Positions 1-10,361 are shown, counted from the stretch's first letter. The stretch is DNA of 64,000 bases from Microterricola gilva (GCF_004217495.1 NZ_SHLC01000001.1:1922001-1986000); one strand, 5' to 3'. Notes: generated from the letters alone by a model not told the origin. Numbers and translations: made by a program.

Positions 1-603
1 GGTGCCGAGGTCGTCGCCGAGCAGCACGAGCCCGATCGCCGCACCGCTCGTGAGGAGGATCGGGGCCAGGCCGAGCTTCCAGTCGTCGAGTTGCTCCTCC
101 TTGCGGCTGACGATGAGGCCGAGCCAGATCACGAGCGACACCTTGATCAGCTCCGACGGCTGGAACTGCACGAAGCCGAGGTCGATCCAGTTCTTGTTGC
201 CGCCGACCTCGACGCCGAGGGGCGTGAACACGACCAGTGCCTGCAGGAAGGACGATCCGATCATCGCGAACGGCGCAAGCCACTTCCAGAACGCGACGGG
301 CAGGCGGCTGACGAGGAGCATCATCGGGATGCCGAACAGGGCGAAGGCGCTCTGTTTGAGGAAGCTGCCGAAGAAGCCCTGATTCTCGAGGTACGACTCG
401 ACCGAGGAGGAGGAGAGCACCATGACGAGGCCGAAGCCGACGAGGAACACGGTGGTTCCGAGCAGCAGGTAGAAGTTCGTTCCCTCTGCGCGGAAGACGC
501 GCCCGAGGGAGATGCGGGCCGAGGCGGCGCGGGCGGATGGCTCCTGCTCGAAGCCCTCCGCGCCTGCCTGGGGCCTGCTAGTGACCCGAGGCGGATTGCT
601 CAT
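1..603 (-). CDS. ftsW: FtsW, septal peptidoglycan polymerase (partial)
   Basis: SEDS-family glycosyltransferase that polymerises glycan strands at the division septum with FtsI. The first 201 codons are present; the C-terminal half lies beyond the left edge. After about 45 hydrophilic residues come membrane helices, the family motif FVQFQPSEL in the middle, and GDDLGT at the break, matching the conserved GDLGT of FtsW/RodA/SpoVE. The ATG at 603 overlaps the end of murD by 26 bases, so the two are probably translationally coupled. Its place at the end of a dcw cluster favours FtsW over RodA. Confidence 0.93.
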   Translation of the reverse strand, partial: MSNPPRVTSRPQAGAEGFEQEPSARAASARISLGRVFRAEGTNFYLLLGTTVFLVGFGLVMVLSSSSVESYLENQGFFGSFLKQSAFALFGIPMMLLVSRLPVAFWKWLAPFAMIGSSFLQALVVFTPLGVEVGGNKNWIDLGFVQFQPSELIKVSLVIWLGLIVSRKEEQLDDWKLGLAPILLTSGAAIGLVLLGDDLGT

Positions 604-2110
604 CCGCCCCACCTCCCAGAAACTCTCGTACCGCGCCGGCGAACATCTCGCCGCGTTCCGCATAGTCGGCGAACTGGTCCATCGATGCCGCCGCGGGTGC
701 CAGGAGAACAGCATCCCCGGGAACCGCGACCTTCGCGGCCAGTCGCACCGCCGTCGGCATGACCTCTCCAGTGTCGGTCGCGTCGACCTCGAACACCGGC
801 AGTTGGGGCGCGTGTCGCGCGAATGCGTCGCGCAGCGCACTGCGGTCGACCCCGATGATCACGGCGGCGCGGAGCCGCTCAGCCTGGCTGCGCACGAGGT
901 CGTCGACGTCGACGCCCTTGAGCAGTCCCCCGACGATCCACACGACGGAGGGGTTCGCCTTGAGGGAGGCGACCGCCGCGTGCGGGTTGGTCGCCTTGGA
1001 ATCATCGATCCAGCGGATGCCGTCCGCCACCGCGACGGTCTGGATGCGGTGGGCATCGAGCTCGAAGTGGCCGAGCGCGCGGGCGATGGCGGTGACGTCG
1101 ATGCCTGCGGCCCTGGCGAGGGCGCTGGCCGCGAGGATGTTCGCGACGATGTGTGGCGAGTCCAGGCCCCGCTCCGCGAGGGCGGCGAGCGTCGTCAGCT
1201 CGATCGCGCTGTGGTGGCGGTCGTCGAGGAAGGCCCTGTCGCAGAGGATGCCGTCGACGATGCCGAAGTCGCTCGGGCCAGGCGAGCCCAGGTCGAATCC
1301 GATCGCGCGGGCGCCATCGGCGACATCCGCATCGCGCACCATCTGCTCCGTCGCGGCGTCTGCCTTGTTGTAGACGCAGGCGACGAGCGTGTTGGCGTAC
1401 ACGGTGGCCTTCGCCGCACGGTAGGCCTCGGCACTGCCGTGCCAGTCGAGGTGGTCGTCCGCGATGTTCAGGCACACGCTGGCGAGCGGCTCGAGCGCGC
1501 CGACGCCCTCCCGCTTGACGTGGTGGAGCTGGTAGCTGGAGAGTTCGACGACGAGCGCGTCCCACCCCTGCGGATCGCGGATGGCGTCGAGAACGGGCAC
1601 GCCGATGTTGCCGCAGGGCGCGACCCGACGGCCGGCCTCGGCCAGGAAGGTCGCGGTGAGCTGCGTCGTCGTGGTCTTGCCGTTGGTGCCGGTGACGAGG
1701 ATCCACGGCGCAGGCTCGCCGGATGCCGTCGGCACCTTGTCGCGCAGCCGCCAGGCGAGCTCGATGTCGCCCCAGACGGCGATGCCGTTCTCCTGCGCCC
1801 ACTCCAGCACGACGTGGTCGGGGTGGAAGCCGGGCGAGGCGATGAGTAGCTCGGCGCCGAACTCCTCGAGACCCTCGGGCACGGTGCTGAGATCGTGCTG
1901 GAGCAGGCGCGCCCCGATCACCTCGAGCAGGCGGGCCCTGTCATCGTCGGCGGCGGATGCCAGCACGAGCACCTCGGCGCCCAACTCGGCGAGCGTGTCG
2001 GCCACGGCGAAGCCCGTGACACCGAGACCGAGCACGGCCACCTTGAGGTGACGCCAGTCGGCGTTCCAGCTGGTGAGGGTGTCAAGGCGCGTCACGTGCG
2101 AGAGATCCAT
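578..2110 (-). CDS. murD: UDP-N-acetylmuramoylalanine--D-glutamate ligase
   Basis: Cytoplasmic ATP-dependent ligase adding D-glutamate to UDP-MurNAc-L-Ala. It has 510 residues, somewhat longer than the roughly 440-480 usual for the family. The N-terminus carries the Rossmann-like motif [11 protein letters not shown], followed by the ATP-binding loop GTNGKTTTT near residue 140, and a C-terminal domain with [10 protein letters not shown] that places substrate in Mur ligases. The frame is open further upstream, but the ATG at 2110 (MDLSHVT) is preferred because it overlaps the mraY stop by only 19 bases; the upstream extension would be an alternate-frame reading of mraY. Confidence 0.96.
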   Translation of the reverse strand: MDLSHVTRLDTLTSWNADWRHLKVAVLGLGVTGFAVADTLAELGAEVLVLASAADDDRARLLEVIGARLLQHDLSTVPEGLEEFGAELLIASPGFHPDHVVLEWAQENGIAVWGDIELAWRLRDKVPTASGEPAPWILVTGTNGKTTTTQLTATFLAEAGRRVAPCGNIGVPVLDAIRDPQGWDALVVELSSYQLHHVKREGVGALEPLASVCLNIADDHLDWHGSAEAYRAAKATVYANTLVACVYNKADAATEQMVRDADVADGARAIGFDLGSPGPSDFGIVDGILCDRAFLDDRHHSAIELTTLAALAERGLDSPHIVANILAASALARAAGIDVTAIARALGHFELDAHRIQTVAVADGIRWIDDSKATNPHAAVASLKANPSVVWIVGGLLKGVDVDDLVRSQAERLRAAVIIGVDRSALRDAFARHAPQLPVFEVDATDTGEVMPTAVRLAAKVAVPGDAVLLAPAAASMDQFADYAERGEMFAGAVREFLGGGADEQSASGH

Positions 2111-3189
2111 TCGAGGTAGAAGGTGCCGACGCCAGCGGCGACCAGCAGGCCGCCGATGATCCAGAAGCGCACGACCACGGTCACTTCCGCCCAACCCTTG
2201 AGCTCGAAGTGGTGGTGGATCGGGCTCATCAGGAAGATGCGCTTGCCCTTGGTGGCCTTGAAGTAGGCGCGTTGAACGATGACGGAACCCGCCTCGATCA
2301 CGAACAGGCCGCCGATCAGGATCAGCAGCAGCTCGGTGTGGCTCAGGATGGCGAATGCGGCAAGCGCGCCACCGAGGGCGAGCGAGCCGGTGTCGCCCAT
2401 GAAGATCTGTGCCGGAGACGTGTTCCACCAGAGGAAGCCGATCAGGGCGCCGGTGATGGCCGCGGCCACGATCGCGAGGTCGAGCGGGTCGCGCACGTCG
2501 TAGCAGCGGTAGGCGTCACCCTGGTCGAGTCCGGCACCGAAGCAGCTCTGGTTGAACTGCCAGAAACCGATGACGACGAAGGAGCCGATCGAGAGGATCG
2601 ACGCGCCCGTCGCGAGGCCGTCGAGGCCGTCGGTGACGTTCACGCCATTCGAGGTGGCCGCGACGATCAGGCAGATCCAGAGCACGAAGGCTCCGAGGCC
2701 GACGACGGCACCGAGAGCCATGAAGTCGATCGGCAGGTCCCGGATGAAGGAGATGTGAGTGGATGCCGGCGTCACGCCCTGCGCGTTCGGAAACTGCAGG
2801 GAGAGCACGGCGAAGGTTCCGGCCACGATCACCTGCCCGGTGACCTTGGCCCAACCGCCGAGCCCGAGGCTCTGCTGTTTGCGGGTCTTCAGGAAGTCGT
2901 CGATGAAGCCGACGACACCGAGGCCGACCATCATGAACAGCACGAGCAGGCCGGACGGGGTCGGTGGCTCCTGGCTGACCCAGGTGGCCACGAAGTACGC
3001 CAGTACGACGCCCACGATCACGACGAGCCCACCCATGGTGGCCGTGCCGCGCTTCGCGTGGTGGGCCTGGGGTCCGTCGTCGCGGATGAACTGCCCCCAC
3101 TGCAACTTGTGGAACAGCTTGATGAACAGCGGCGTGAGGAACAGGGTGAACGCGAGCGACAATCCGCCGGCGGCGAGAAGGGCTACCAC
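2092..3189 (-). CDS. mraY: Phospho-N-acetylmuramoyl-pentapeptide transferase
   Basis: Integral membrane enzyme that moves phospho-MurNAc-pentapeptide from UDP to undecaprenyl phosphate, making lipid I. The product has 365 residues and about ten hydrophobic segments. Conserved features include VDDFLKTRK (here [15 protein letters not shown]) near residue 100, the [10 protein letters not shown] loop near 188, and the [11 protein letters not shown] and [11 protein letters not shown] blocks near the C-terminus. Translation starts at GTG 3189, overlapping the murF stop by seven bases. Confidence 0.97.
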   Translation of the reverse strand: MVALLAAGGLSLAFTLFLTPLFIKLFHKLQWGQFIRDDGPQAHHAKRGTATMGGLVVIVGVVLAYFVATWVSQEPPTPSGLLVLFMMVGLGVVGFIDDFLKTRKQQSLGLGGWAKVTGQVIVAGTFAVLSLQFPNAQGVTPASTHISFIRDLPIDFMALGAVVGLGAFVLWICLIVAATSNGVNVTDGLDGLATGASILSIGSFVVIGFWQFNQSCFGAGLDQGDAYRCYDVRDPLDLAIVAAAITGALIGFLWWNTSPAQIFMGDTGSLALGGALAAFAILSHTELLLILIGGLFVIEAGSVIVQRAYFKATKGKRIFLMSPIHHHFELKGWAEVTVVVRFWIIGGLLVAAGVGTFYLEWISRT

Positions 3190-4589
3190 GAGAACAATTC
3201 TCCCAGTCGATCGCCCAAGAAGCGCAGAGCGGCGGAGTTCGATGATTTCACCAGCACGAGATCACCCGGTTGGATGGCCTTTTCGAGCAGGGCGAACGCC
3301 TCGTCCGGCGTGTCGACAATGCTCGACTCGCCGTCCCACGAGCCCTCGTTGATGGTGCTGATGTGCATGCGACGAGCGTTCTGGCCGACGACGAGAAGCT
3401 GCGAGATGTTCAGCCGAACGGCGAGAAGCCCGATACGGTCGTGCTCTTCACCTGAAAACTCCCCCAGTTCACTCATCTCGCCGAGCACGGCGATGGTGCG
3501 CTGACCGGGGGTGCGGATCTGCGCGAGCGTCTTGAGCGCCGCTGCCATCGAGTCTGGGCTCGCGTTGTACGCGTCGTTGATGATCGTGACGCCGTCGCGA
3601 CCGCCGAGCACCTGCATGCGCCAGCGTTCGGCGAGCTCGACGCTCTCCAGCGCGGTGACGATGTCATCGATGCCGACACCGATCGCCTCCGCGGCTGCCG
3701 CCGCGGCCAGGGCATTCATCACGTGGTGTTCGCCGAGCACGCGGAAGCGCACCTGGCGGCTCTCGCCGCTGGCGAGTGTCAGCAGGAACGCGGTGCCACC
3801 GGCATCCGAGCGCACCTCTGCGGCACGGACGGCCGCGTTGGGGCCGAGGCCGAACCACACAACGGGCGCTGCGGTGGATGCCGCCATGCCCGCGACGCGG
3901 GGGTCGTCCGCGTTCAGAACGGCAACGTCGTCCGCCGTGAGCTCGCTGACCATCTCGGTCTTGGCGATGACGGTTGACTCGATGCCACCGAACTCGCCCG
4001 CGTGAGCGAGGCCGACGTTCAGCACGATGCCGATGTCCGGCTTGGCCATGGCGATGAGCCTGGCGATCTCGCCGATTCCGCTCGCGCCCATCTCGGCCAC
4101 CAGGAACTCGGTGTCCTCCGTGAGCTCGAGCATCGTCAGCGGGGCGCCGACCTCGTTGTTGAACGAGGCGCGCGGTGCGATCGTCGGACCGACGGCGCTG
4201 AGGATCGTGCGCAGCAGGTTCTTCGTCGTCGTCTTGCCGTTGCTGCCGGTCACTGCGACGATCTTCAGCTTGCCGAGTGCGCGCACCCGGGAGACAAGCT
4301 CCGTCGCGAATGCGCCGAGCGCGATGACGGCGTCGTCGACGAGCAACTGCGGAACGTCGAGGTCGAGCTCGCGCTCGACGATGAGGAGCGCGGCGCCGGC
4401 CTCGGCGGCGGCGGGCGCGAAGAGGTGCCCGTCGGTGAACTCGCCCGGCTTGCAGACGAAGACGTCACCGGGAGTGACGTCGCGGGAGTCGGTGTGGGTC
4501 AGGCCGGTGATGACGAGGCCGGCGTCGGGAGTGCGCAGCAGCTGCGCGCCCGTCGCGGCGGCGATCTCGGCGATGGTCATGGCGATCAT
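3183..4589 (-). CDS. murF: UDP-MurNAc-tripeptide--D-alanyl-D-alanine ligase
   Basis: Last cytoplasmic Mur ligase, joining D-Ala-D-Ala to the stem tripeptide. About 468 residues. The ATP loop [14 protein letters not shown] is near residue 115, with [10 protein letters not shown] and [11 protein letters not shown] typical of MurF following. The ATG at 4589 shares bases with the murE stop (TAATG), which is why it is chosen over the GTG nine bases upstream; a further in-frame ATG at 4580 ([11 protein letters not shown]) is possible. Neighbours on both sides are consecutive pathway enzymes. Confidence 0.95.
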   Translation of the reverse strand: MIAMTIAEIAAATGAQLLRTPDAGLVITGLTHTDSRDVTPGDVFVCKPGEFTDGHLFAPAAAEAGAALLIVERELDLDVPQLLVDDAVIALGAFATELVSRVRALGKLKIVAVTGSNGKTTTKNLLRTILSAVGPTIAPRASFNNEVGAPLTMLELTEDTEFLVAEMGASGIGEIARLIAMAKPDIGIVLNVGLAHAGEFGGIESTVIAKTEMVSELTADDVAVLNADDPRVAGMAASTAAPVVWFGLGPNAAVRAAEVRSDAGGTAFLLTLASGESRQVRFRVLGEHHVMNALAAAAAAEAIGVGIDDIVTALESVELAERWRMQVLGGRDGVTIINDAYNASPDSMAAALKTLAQIRTPGQRTIAVLGEMSELGEFSGEEHDRIGLLAVRLNISQLLVVGQNARRMHISTINEGSWDGESSIVDTPDEAFALLEKAIQPGDLVLVKSSNSAALRFLGDRLGELFSW

Positions 4590-6127
4590 TACAGCCACCC
4601 GGCCTCTCGCAGGGCCTGGCGGGCGTCGTCGCGGGCAGAGTAGGGCAGCTTCACGCCGGCAACCTCCTGGTAGTCCTCGTGCCCCGGTCCGGCGTAGAGC
4701 ACGGCGTCACCCTCGCCGGCGAGGGCGAGGGCGGCGCGGAATGCGGCACGCGGGTCGGGCACTTCGTAGAGTTCGGCGTCCGGCACCGCGGCGCGAGCGC
4801 CGTCGAGCAGGGCCTGCCGGATGGCGGCAGGGTCTTCAAAACGCGGGTGGAAATCGGTGATGACGACGGCATCGGCTCCACGGGCGGCGATCGCGCCCAT
4901 GTCGGCACGCTTCGTGGTGTCGCGGTCGCCGTCCGCGCCGAACACCATGATCACGCGGCCGGCCGTCGTGCGCCGGATGGCGTCGAGTGCGTTGAGGAAC
5001 GCGTCGGGCGTGTGGCCGTAGTCGATGTAGACGGTCGGGCCGTGATCGCCGGAGACGCGCTCCGTGCGGCCGGGGATGTAGACGTCGATGCCGCCGTCGC
5101 GGTCGAGTGCGTGCGCGATCGCGTCGAGGTCGAAGCCGGATTCGACCAGCATGACGATGGCGAGTGCCGCGTTGGCTGCCATGAACCAGCCGAGCAGCGG
5201 AAGCGTGGTCTCGAGCCTGCGCCCCTCTGGCCCTTCGAGGGCGAAGCGGGTGAAGGTGGCGTGCTCCTCGAGCACGCTCATACGCCAGTCGGCGTTCGTT
5301 CCGGCGACGGTGCTGAGGGTGGTCACCGGGATGCGAGACTGCTGCGCGAGCTTCGCTCCCCACTCGGTGTCGACCGTGACGACGCCGCGGCGGCTGCGGT
5401 CGGGCTGGAACAGCTCGAGCTTGGCCTGGAAGTACTCCTCGAGATCCGTGTAGTCGTCGAGGTGGTCGTGGCTGAGGTTCGTGAAGCCGGCGATGTCGAA
5501 GACGAGTCCGTCGACGCGGTGCCTGCTGAGGGCCTGGGCCGAGACCTCGACGCCGACCGCGCGCACCTCTGCCTCGCGCATGCGCGCCAGCAGGGCGTGC
5601 AGCTCGCTGGCCTCCGGCGTGGTGAGGTTGCTCGTCACCGCGACATCACCGATGCGGCGCTCGGCCGTCGAGGTGAGGCCGGCGACGACGCCGAGCTGGC
5701 TGAGGATCGCGTAGAGCACGTAGACGACGCTGGTCTTGCCGTTGGTGCCTGTGACGGCGAACAGGGTCGCCGGGTTGTCGGCCGTGCGGTAGATCCAGGC
5801 GGCTACATCACCGAGCGCCGCTCGGGCATCGGGGGTGACGAGCACCGGAAGGCCGGATGCCGCCGCGAGGCTCGCACCGGCCTCGTCGGTCAACACCGCA
5901 ACAGCGCCGGCGCGAGCCGCCGCTTCGGCAAATCCGGCGCCGTGGGCATTGCGCCCTGGAACGCCGACATAAAGATCTCCTGGCTGCACCGTCGTCGTGC
6001 TCAGGCTGACGCCGCTGAGCTCGACTCCGTCGATGTCGCCCTGCACGTGGAGGTCGAAGGTGTCGACCAATCCAGACAGGGATCGTGAAACGGGGTGCTG
6101 CGGGCGGAGCGCCGTGGGTCCGGTCAC
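4589..6127 (-). CDS. murE: UDP-MurNAc-dipeptide ligase, MurE type
   Basis: Adds the third stem-peptide residue to UDP-MurNAc-L-Ala-D-Glu. It has 512 residues with a GTG start; the ATP loop is [13 protein letters not shown] near residue 125, and an N-terminal UDP-binding domain contains DLYVGVPGRNAHG. The loop that selects the third amino acid reads DFHPRFEDP (4829-4855), where diaminopimelate-adding enzymes have DNPR. This suggests a different residue such as lysine, ornithine, diaminobutyrate or homoserine, all known in Microbacteriaceae walls. The substrate is therefore not assigned. Confidence 0.94.
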   Translation of the reverse strand: MTGPTALRPQHPVSRSLSGLVDTFDLHVQGDIDGVELSGVSLSTTTVQPGDLYVGVPGRNAHGAGFAEAAARAGAVAVLTDEAGASLAAASGLPVLVTPDARAALGDVAAWIYRTADNPATLFAVTGTNGKTSVVYVLYAILSQLGVVAGLTSTAERRIGDVAVTSNLTTPEASELHALLARMREAEVRAVGVEVSAQALSRHRVDGLVFDIAGFTNLSHDHLDDYTDLEEYFQAKLELFQPDRSRRGVVTVDTEWGAKLAQQSRIPVTTLSTVAGTNADWRMSVLEEHATFTRFALEGPEGRRLETTLPLLGWFMAANAALAIVMLVESGFDLDAIAHALDRDGGIDVYIPGRTERVSGDHGPTVYIDYGHTPDAFLNALDAIRRTTAGRVIMVFGADGDRDTTKRADMGAIAARGADAVVITDFHPRFEDPAAIRQALLDGARAAVPDAELYEVPDPRAAFRAALALAGEGDAVLYAGPGHEDYQEVAGVKLPYSARDDARQALREAGWL

Positions 6128-6140
6128 TTGGCCCTCTTTC

Positions 6141-7943
6141 TCACCAGTTTGCTGGCAACTCGGGCGCCGGGGCGCCGGATGGAACGACCCGGTACTTCTT
6201 CAGCACCTGACTCATGATGTCTCGGAAGACTGGGGCAGGCGCGGCAGAGGTATTCATGTTTACCGGGCGAGCCAAGCTTACCGAAACCACGTACTGCGGA
6301 TCGTCGGCCGGGGCGAAACCGGTCACCGAGACGATGTAATCCTTGGAGTATTTGCCCGTGCCGTCTGACATCTGCGCGGTGCCTGTCTTGGCCGCGACGC
6401 GGTATCCGGGCACGTTCCATTTGCTGGCCAGCCAGCCCTGGGTGTGCACCATCTCGAGCATGTCGGATGTCGCGCGCGCCGCGCTCGGCGAGATCACCTG
6501 CACGCCCTCGCCGCTCGGCTGCTCGGTGACGGTGCCGTCGGCCTGCGTGCAGCCGGCCACCAGCTGAACCGGGAGGCGCACGCCGTTGTTGGCGATGGTC
6601 TGGTAGATGCTGGCGTTCTGCAGGGCCGTCGTCGTCATACCCTGGCCGAACATGGTGGCGTAGCGAGTCTGGTTGTCCCAACTCTCCGGGCCGTCGCCGT
6701 TGAGGTCGCCGGGTGCCTCGGACGGGAAGTCGACCTCCGTCTCGGTACCCAGGCCGAACTTCTTCATGTACTCGTAACGGGACTCGTCGCTGATCCGCTC
6801 GCCGAACTGCGACATGCCCGTGTTCGAGGAGTCGATGAGCACGCCGGTGAGGGTGAGCCGGTCGTCGCCGTGGAAGCTGGAATCGTTCACGTCGGCCCCG
6901 TTCGGGAAGACCATCCGGTACGGCGCCACGACCTGCGAGTACGGGTCGGCCTGGCCGGAGTCGATGACGATGGCGGCGGTGAGCGCCTTGAACGTGGAGC
7001 CGGGCTCGTAGGGGGCGGCGAATGCACGGGAACCGCGATCCTCCCCCGCCGTGCCGTCGACGTTGTTCGGGTCGACAGTCGGGTAGTCGGCCACGGCGAG
7101 GAGCTTGCCGGTCTTGACCTCCTGCACGATCGCGGTGCCCCACGCTGCACCGGTCGCCTGGGCCTGCTCGGCGAGTGTCTGCTGCACGAACCACTGCAGA
7201 TCGGAGTCGATCGTCAACGCGAGCGTTCCGCCCTGCTTGGCCTCGGAGATGACGTGCGTCGTGTCTGGCAGCCGCACGTAGTCGGCGCCGGTTTCGTAGG
7301 CCTCTTCGCCGTTCACGCCGGCGAGGCAGCTGTCCTGGCCGAGTTCGAGGCCGGCCTGCGCCTCGCCGTCGGCTCCGACGAATCCGACGAGGTTGCCTGC
7401 GACGGCGCCGTTCGGGTAGGTCCTGGCGGGGCGAGACTTCGCGTACTGCCATGCCAGGTCGACATCCGCGACGGCGCGGAACGTCTCGGTGTCCACGCCC
7501 TTCGCCACGTACGCGAAGTCGGATTCGGGATTCTCGGCGATCGCGGCGTCGATGATCGCCAGCACGCTGGCGCCCGTCATGCCGAGCGGGGCAGCGAGTG
7601 CCTCGGTCTCGGCGGTGAGCACGGCCCGCGCCTTGGCGTCGATCTCTGGATCGGATTCCTTGATGCCCTCGCGGGAGCCGAGCACGGCCTGCTTGGGCGA
7701 GATGAAGATGTCGTAGCGCTGCACGCTGCCTGCGAGCACGACGCCGTTGGCGTCGACGATGTCGCCGCGCGCGCCGAGGATCGGGTCCGTGCTCGACCGG
7801 CGGTCGAGGGCTGCTGCGTTGAGCTCATCGGCGCGCACGACCTGGATGTCGATGAGACGGACGACGAAGACACTGAGCAGAACGCACAGCAGCACCGCGG
7901 CACTGAAGACTCGTGCCCTGTTCGATCGGGTGGTTCGGGCCAC
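6141..7943 (-). CDS. ftsI: Penicillin-binding protein, FtsI/PBP3 type transpeptidase
   Basis: Septal DD-transpeptidase that cross-links new peptidoglycan during division. It has 600 residues: a short cytoplasmic N-terminus, one membrane anchor (about residues 11-30, VFSAAVLLCVLLSVFVV), a dimerisation domain, then the penicillin-binding domain. The three active-site motifs are visible: STFK near residue 316, SSN near 372 and KTGTA near 514. GTG at 7943 is the only start downstream of an immediate in-frame stop. It lies 13 bases before murE and about 48 after the FtsL-like gene. Confidence 0.95.
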   Translation of the reverse strand: MARTTRSNRARVFSAAVLLCVLLSVFVVRLIDIQVVRADELNAAALDRRSSTDPILGARGDIVDANGVVLAGSVQRYDIFISPKQAVLGSREGIKESDPEIDAKARAVLTAETEALAAPLGMTGASVLAIIDAAIAENPESDFAYVAKGVDTETFRAVADVDLAWQYAKSRPARTYPNGAVAGNLVGFVGADGEAQAGLELGQDSCLAGVNGEEAYETGADYVRLPDTTHVISEAKQGGTLALTIDSDLQWFVQQTLAEQAQATGAAWGTAIVQEVKTGKLLAVADYPTVDPNNVDGTAGEDRGSRAFAAPYEPGSTFKALTAAIVIDSGQADPYSQVVAPYRMVFPNGADVNDSSFHGDDRLTLTGVLIDSSNTGMSQFGERISDESRYEYMKKFGLGTETEVDFPSEAPGDLNGDGPESWDNQTRYATMFGQGMTTTALQNASIYQTIANNGVRLPVQLVAGCTQADGTVTEQPSGEGVQVISPSAARATSDMLEMVHTQGWLASKWNVPGYRVAAKTGTAQMSDGTGKYSKDYIVSVTGFAPADDPQYVVSVSLARPVNMNTSAAPAPVFRDIMSQVLKKYRVVPSGAPAPELPANW

Positions 7944-7991
7944 TAGGCGATTCCTTTGTGAGGGGGATTCCGTCGACGTCGCTCGGTCTGG

Positions 7992-8633
7992 TTAGTGCGT
8001 GCTCGGCGCGGGGATGCCATTCTGCAACGGTAACTCCGGGCTGTTCTGCGGGGTGACAGGCGCGGTCGGCGTGGCTGATTCCGAGCCGTTCTCTGCCACG
8101 ATCACGGGAGCCTTGAGTGCGGGCGCCTCGGCTGCCGCGGCATCCGGGGTCTGCTCCGTCACGAGCGGCACGCCGCTCAGCAGCGCGTTCGGGACGAGCG
8201 CAGATGCACCGGCCGCGCTGGTGCCCTGCTCACCGAACGGCTGGCCGAGAACGGCACCGTCGGAGAGCTGCAGGTACGCGGGGTTGGCGTTGGTCACCAT
8301 GCCGAGCGCCTGCGCGTTGGCGGCGAGGAACTGCGGCGACTTCATGCGGTCGAGGTCCTCCGTGAGGACCTGGGCGTCGCGCGTCGCCTCCTTCTGCTGA
8401 AGCTGCAGTGCGGCGATGTCGTATGCCCCCTGCGAGGTCACGACGCTCAGCACCAGCTGGGCCGCGATGATGGCGATGATGCCGAGCACGGCGGTGAGTC
8501 CGTATGCGAGCTTCGGCCGGGCCTTCCGCTGCTCACGCGACGGGACGATCTCGATGTGAGTGCGGGGCGGCGTCGCGGCCGGGTGGGCCGGGCGCGCGTG
8601 GTGTGCACTGTTCCGTGCCAGGTTGTCGCTCAT
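7992..8633 (-). CDS. ftsL: FtsL-like division protein
   Basis: Small bitopic membrane protein of the divisome, in the position FtsL always takes between rsmH and ftsI. It has 213 residues from ATG 8633. A basic cytoplasmic N-terminus of about 50 residues is followed by one membrane segment ([20 protein letters not shown]), then a heptad-like coiled stretch ([20 protein letters not shown]) and a long low-complexity Ala/Pro/Thr tail. Sequence identity to FtsL is always weak, so the call rests on topology and position. The ATG overlaps the rsmH stop (ATGA). Confidence 0.8.
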   Translation of the reverse strand: MSDNLARNSAHHARPAHPAATPPRTHIEIVPSREQRKARPKLAYGLTAVLGIIAIIAAQLVLSVVTSQGAYDIAALQLQQKEATRDAQVLTEDLDRMKSPQFLAANAQALGMVTNANPAYLQLSDGAVLGQPFGEQGTSAAGASALVPNALLSGVPLVTEQTPDAAAAEAPALKAPVIVAENGSESATPTAPVTPQNSPELPLQNGIPAPSTH

Positions 8634-9625
8634 TCGCCGCTCCCCCGTGCCGATCGCTTGGTGCCGCTCGGTGCCGCGGGCTTCCACAGGCGCTCCGCAG
8701 CGCGGAGGCGCACGGGGGTCGCCCGCGGGTTCAGTGCCTTCTCTGCGTCGCTGGCCAGCTCGGCGCCGCGAACGAGCAGCTTGAATTCCGGCTTGTGTTC
8801 CGGCAGCTCAACCGGCAGTCCGGCCGGAGCCGTCGAGGCGGATGCCTGGGCGAATGCCCGCTTGACGAGGCGGTCCTCCAGTGACTGGTAGGACATCACG
8901 ACGATGCGGCCGCCGACGGCGACGGAGCTGAGCGCGGCCGGAATGGTCCGTTCCAGCACCGACAGCTCCTGGTTGACCTCGATGCGCAGCGCCTGGAAGA
9001 CGCGCTTGGCCGGGTGGCCGGCGTTCTTGAGGGCGCCAGGCGTTGCCTCCTGCAGGATGTCGACGAGCCGGCCGGAGCGGGTGATCGGTTCGATCTGGCG
9101 GGCGGCGATGATGGCGCGGGCGTAGCGCGCAGCCAGCTTCTCCTCGCCGTAGTTCTCGAAGATGCGGCGGAGATCGCCCTCGCGGTACTCGGCGAGGATC
9201 GTTTCCGCGGTCAGCGGCGACGTGGCATCCATGCGCATGTCCAGCGGTGCGTCCTGGGAGTACGAGAACCCTCGCTCCACTCGGTCGAGCTGAAGCGAGG
9301 AGACGCCGAGGTCGAACAGGATGCCGTCGACCTCGCTGAGGCCCTGGGAGGCGATGGCGTCGACGATTCCGTCGTAGACGGTGTGCACGAAGCGAGCCCG
9401 GTCGCCGAACGGTGCCAGGCGCTGCTTGGCGATGGCCAGAGCGTCGAGATCACGGTCGAGACCGATGAGCGTGAGGTCCGGGAAGCGCGTGAGGAAGGCT
9501 TCGGCGTGGCCGGCCATGCCGAGCGTGCCGTCGACGAGTACCGCGCCGGGCTTCTGGATGGCCGGTGCGAGCAACTCGATGCAGCGTTCGAGCAGGACGG
9601 GGGTGTGGATGTCGTTGAGTGCCAT
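8630..9625 (-). CDS. rsmH: 16S rRNA (cytosine(1402)-N(4))-methyltransferase
   Basis: SAM-dependent methyltransferase (formerly MraW) acting on C1402 of 16S rRNA. It has 331 residues from ATG 9625 ([15 protein letters not shown]), the usual start of the family; a second ATG twelve codons upstream at 9661 is also open. The SAM loop [16 protein letters not shown] is near residue 32, followed by [15 protein letters not shown] and [15 protein letters not shown], which are diagnostic blocks. It lies 99 bases downstream of mraZ in the dcw operon. Confidence 0.95.
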   Translation of the reverse strand: MALNDIHTPVLLERCIELLAPAIQKPGAVLVDGTLGMAGHAEAFLTRFPDLTLIGLDRDLDALAIAKQRLAPFGDRARFVHTVYDGIVDAIASQGLSEVDGILFDLGVSSLQLDRVERGFSYSQDAPLDMRMDATSPLTAETILAEYREGDLRRIFENYGEEKLAARYARAIIAARQIEPITRSGRLVDILQEATPGALKNAGHPAKRVFQALRIEVNQELSVLERTIPAALSSVAVGGRIVVMSYQSLEDRLVKRAFAQASASTAPAGLPVELPEHKPEFKLLVRGAELASDAEKALNPRATPVRLRAAERLWKPAAPSGTKRSARGSGE

Positions 9626-9724
9626 GGTTTCCAGGGAGGGCTCCTGATCCCTGATCCCCATCCGCTCGACCTGGCACCGGGGAAGTGCGCCAGGGCGAAT
9701 CGGCTGGGAGTCAGGCGTCAGGAA

Positions 9725-10156
9725 CTAGAACAGTCCCGGAATCACCTCCTCTTCCGTGTTTGCGAATGCGGCTTCTTGTTCGTTCAGGTACAGCTCCCAG
9801 GCCGCGCTGTCCCAGATCTCGATGCGGCTGCCGACGCCGATCACCGTGAGCTCACGCTCGAGCGACGCATAGCTGCGCAGGTTGGCTGGGATCGTCACGC
9901 GGTGTTGCTTGTCTGGCGTCTCGGAGCTGGCCCCGGAGAGGAAGACACGCTGGTAGTCGCGGGCCTGCTTGCTCGTGACCGGAGCCTGCCGGATCTTCTC
10001 GTGCAGGTTCTCGAACTCGCGCGTGCTGAAGACGTAGAGGCAGTGCTCCTGCCCGCGGGTCATGACGACGCCGCCGGCGAGCTCGTCCCGGAACTTCGCG
10101 GGAAGGATCAGCCGCCCCTTGTCGTCGAGCTTGGGCTCGTAGCTTCCAAGGAACAT
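9725..10156 (-). CDS. mraZ: Transcriptional regulator MraZ
   Basis: Head gene of the dcw cluster. MraZ is an AbrB-fold DNA-binding protein with two SpoVT/AbrB-type repeats that binds short direct repeats upstream of its own operon. It has 143 residues from ATG 10156 ([16 protein letters not shown]); an in-frame start six codons upstream is less likely because a GGGGGTGA ribosome binding site lies just before 10156. Both repeats are visible: [16 protein letters not shown] near residue 12 and [13 protein letters not shown] near 90. Probable autorepressor acting at the boxes at 10183-10212. Confidence 0.96.
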   Translation of the reverse strand: MFLGSYEPKLDDKGRLILPAKFRDELAGGVVMTRGQEHCLYVFSTREFENLHEKIRQAPVTSKQARDYQRVFLSGASSETPDKQHRVTIPANLRSYASLERELTVIGVGSRIEIWDSAAWELYLNEQEAAFANTEEEVIPGLF

Positions 10157-10182
10157 GCCATCACCCCCGCTCAAGCTTTACG

Positions 10183-10219
10183 TGTGCTCCACTTTACTCC
10201 ACAAAGCACCACCAATCAA
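10183..10219 (-). promoter_or_regulatory. mraZ promoter overlapped by three MraZ-type boxes
   Basis: Read on the minus strand, three GTGG-T/A-G units start exactly 10 bases apart (10203-10212, 10193-10202, 10183-10192), ending 27 bases before the mraZ ATG. They overlap a plausible housekeeping promoter: TTGATT (10214-10219), 17-base spacer, TAAAGT (10191-10196). Helically phased repeats of this type are the known MraZ operators in other bacteria, so autoregulation is likely. Confidence 0.7.
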
Positions 10220-10329
10220 TGGATTTCGGGAATAATACGCGCAAAACTCAACAAACTTCCTCGCAATCACTGGGAAGTAGACGGTGGAGCAAAATGGAGG
10301 GAAATTCCCCACAATCGCCCCGAGCGCAC

Positions 10330-10361
10330 AAAAAAGGGGCCGATCCGTGAGGATCGGCCCC
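10330..10361 (-). terminator. Rho-independent terminator after the DUF3040 gene
   Basis: An 11-bp perfect stem (GGGGCCGATCC and its complement, 10336-10346 and 10351-10361) with a 4-base loop is followed on the minus strand by six T residues. It separates the DUF3040 gene from the mraZ promoter. Confidence 0.9.

Noticed and set aside
6124-7452. 442-codon minus-strand frame overlapping ftsI
   Set aside because: Arg-rich alternate frame of ftsI; the ftsI frame holds all three penicillin-binding motifs.
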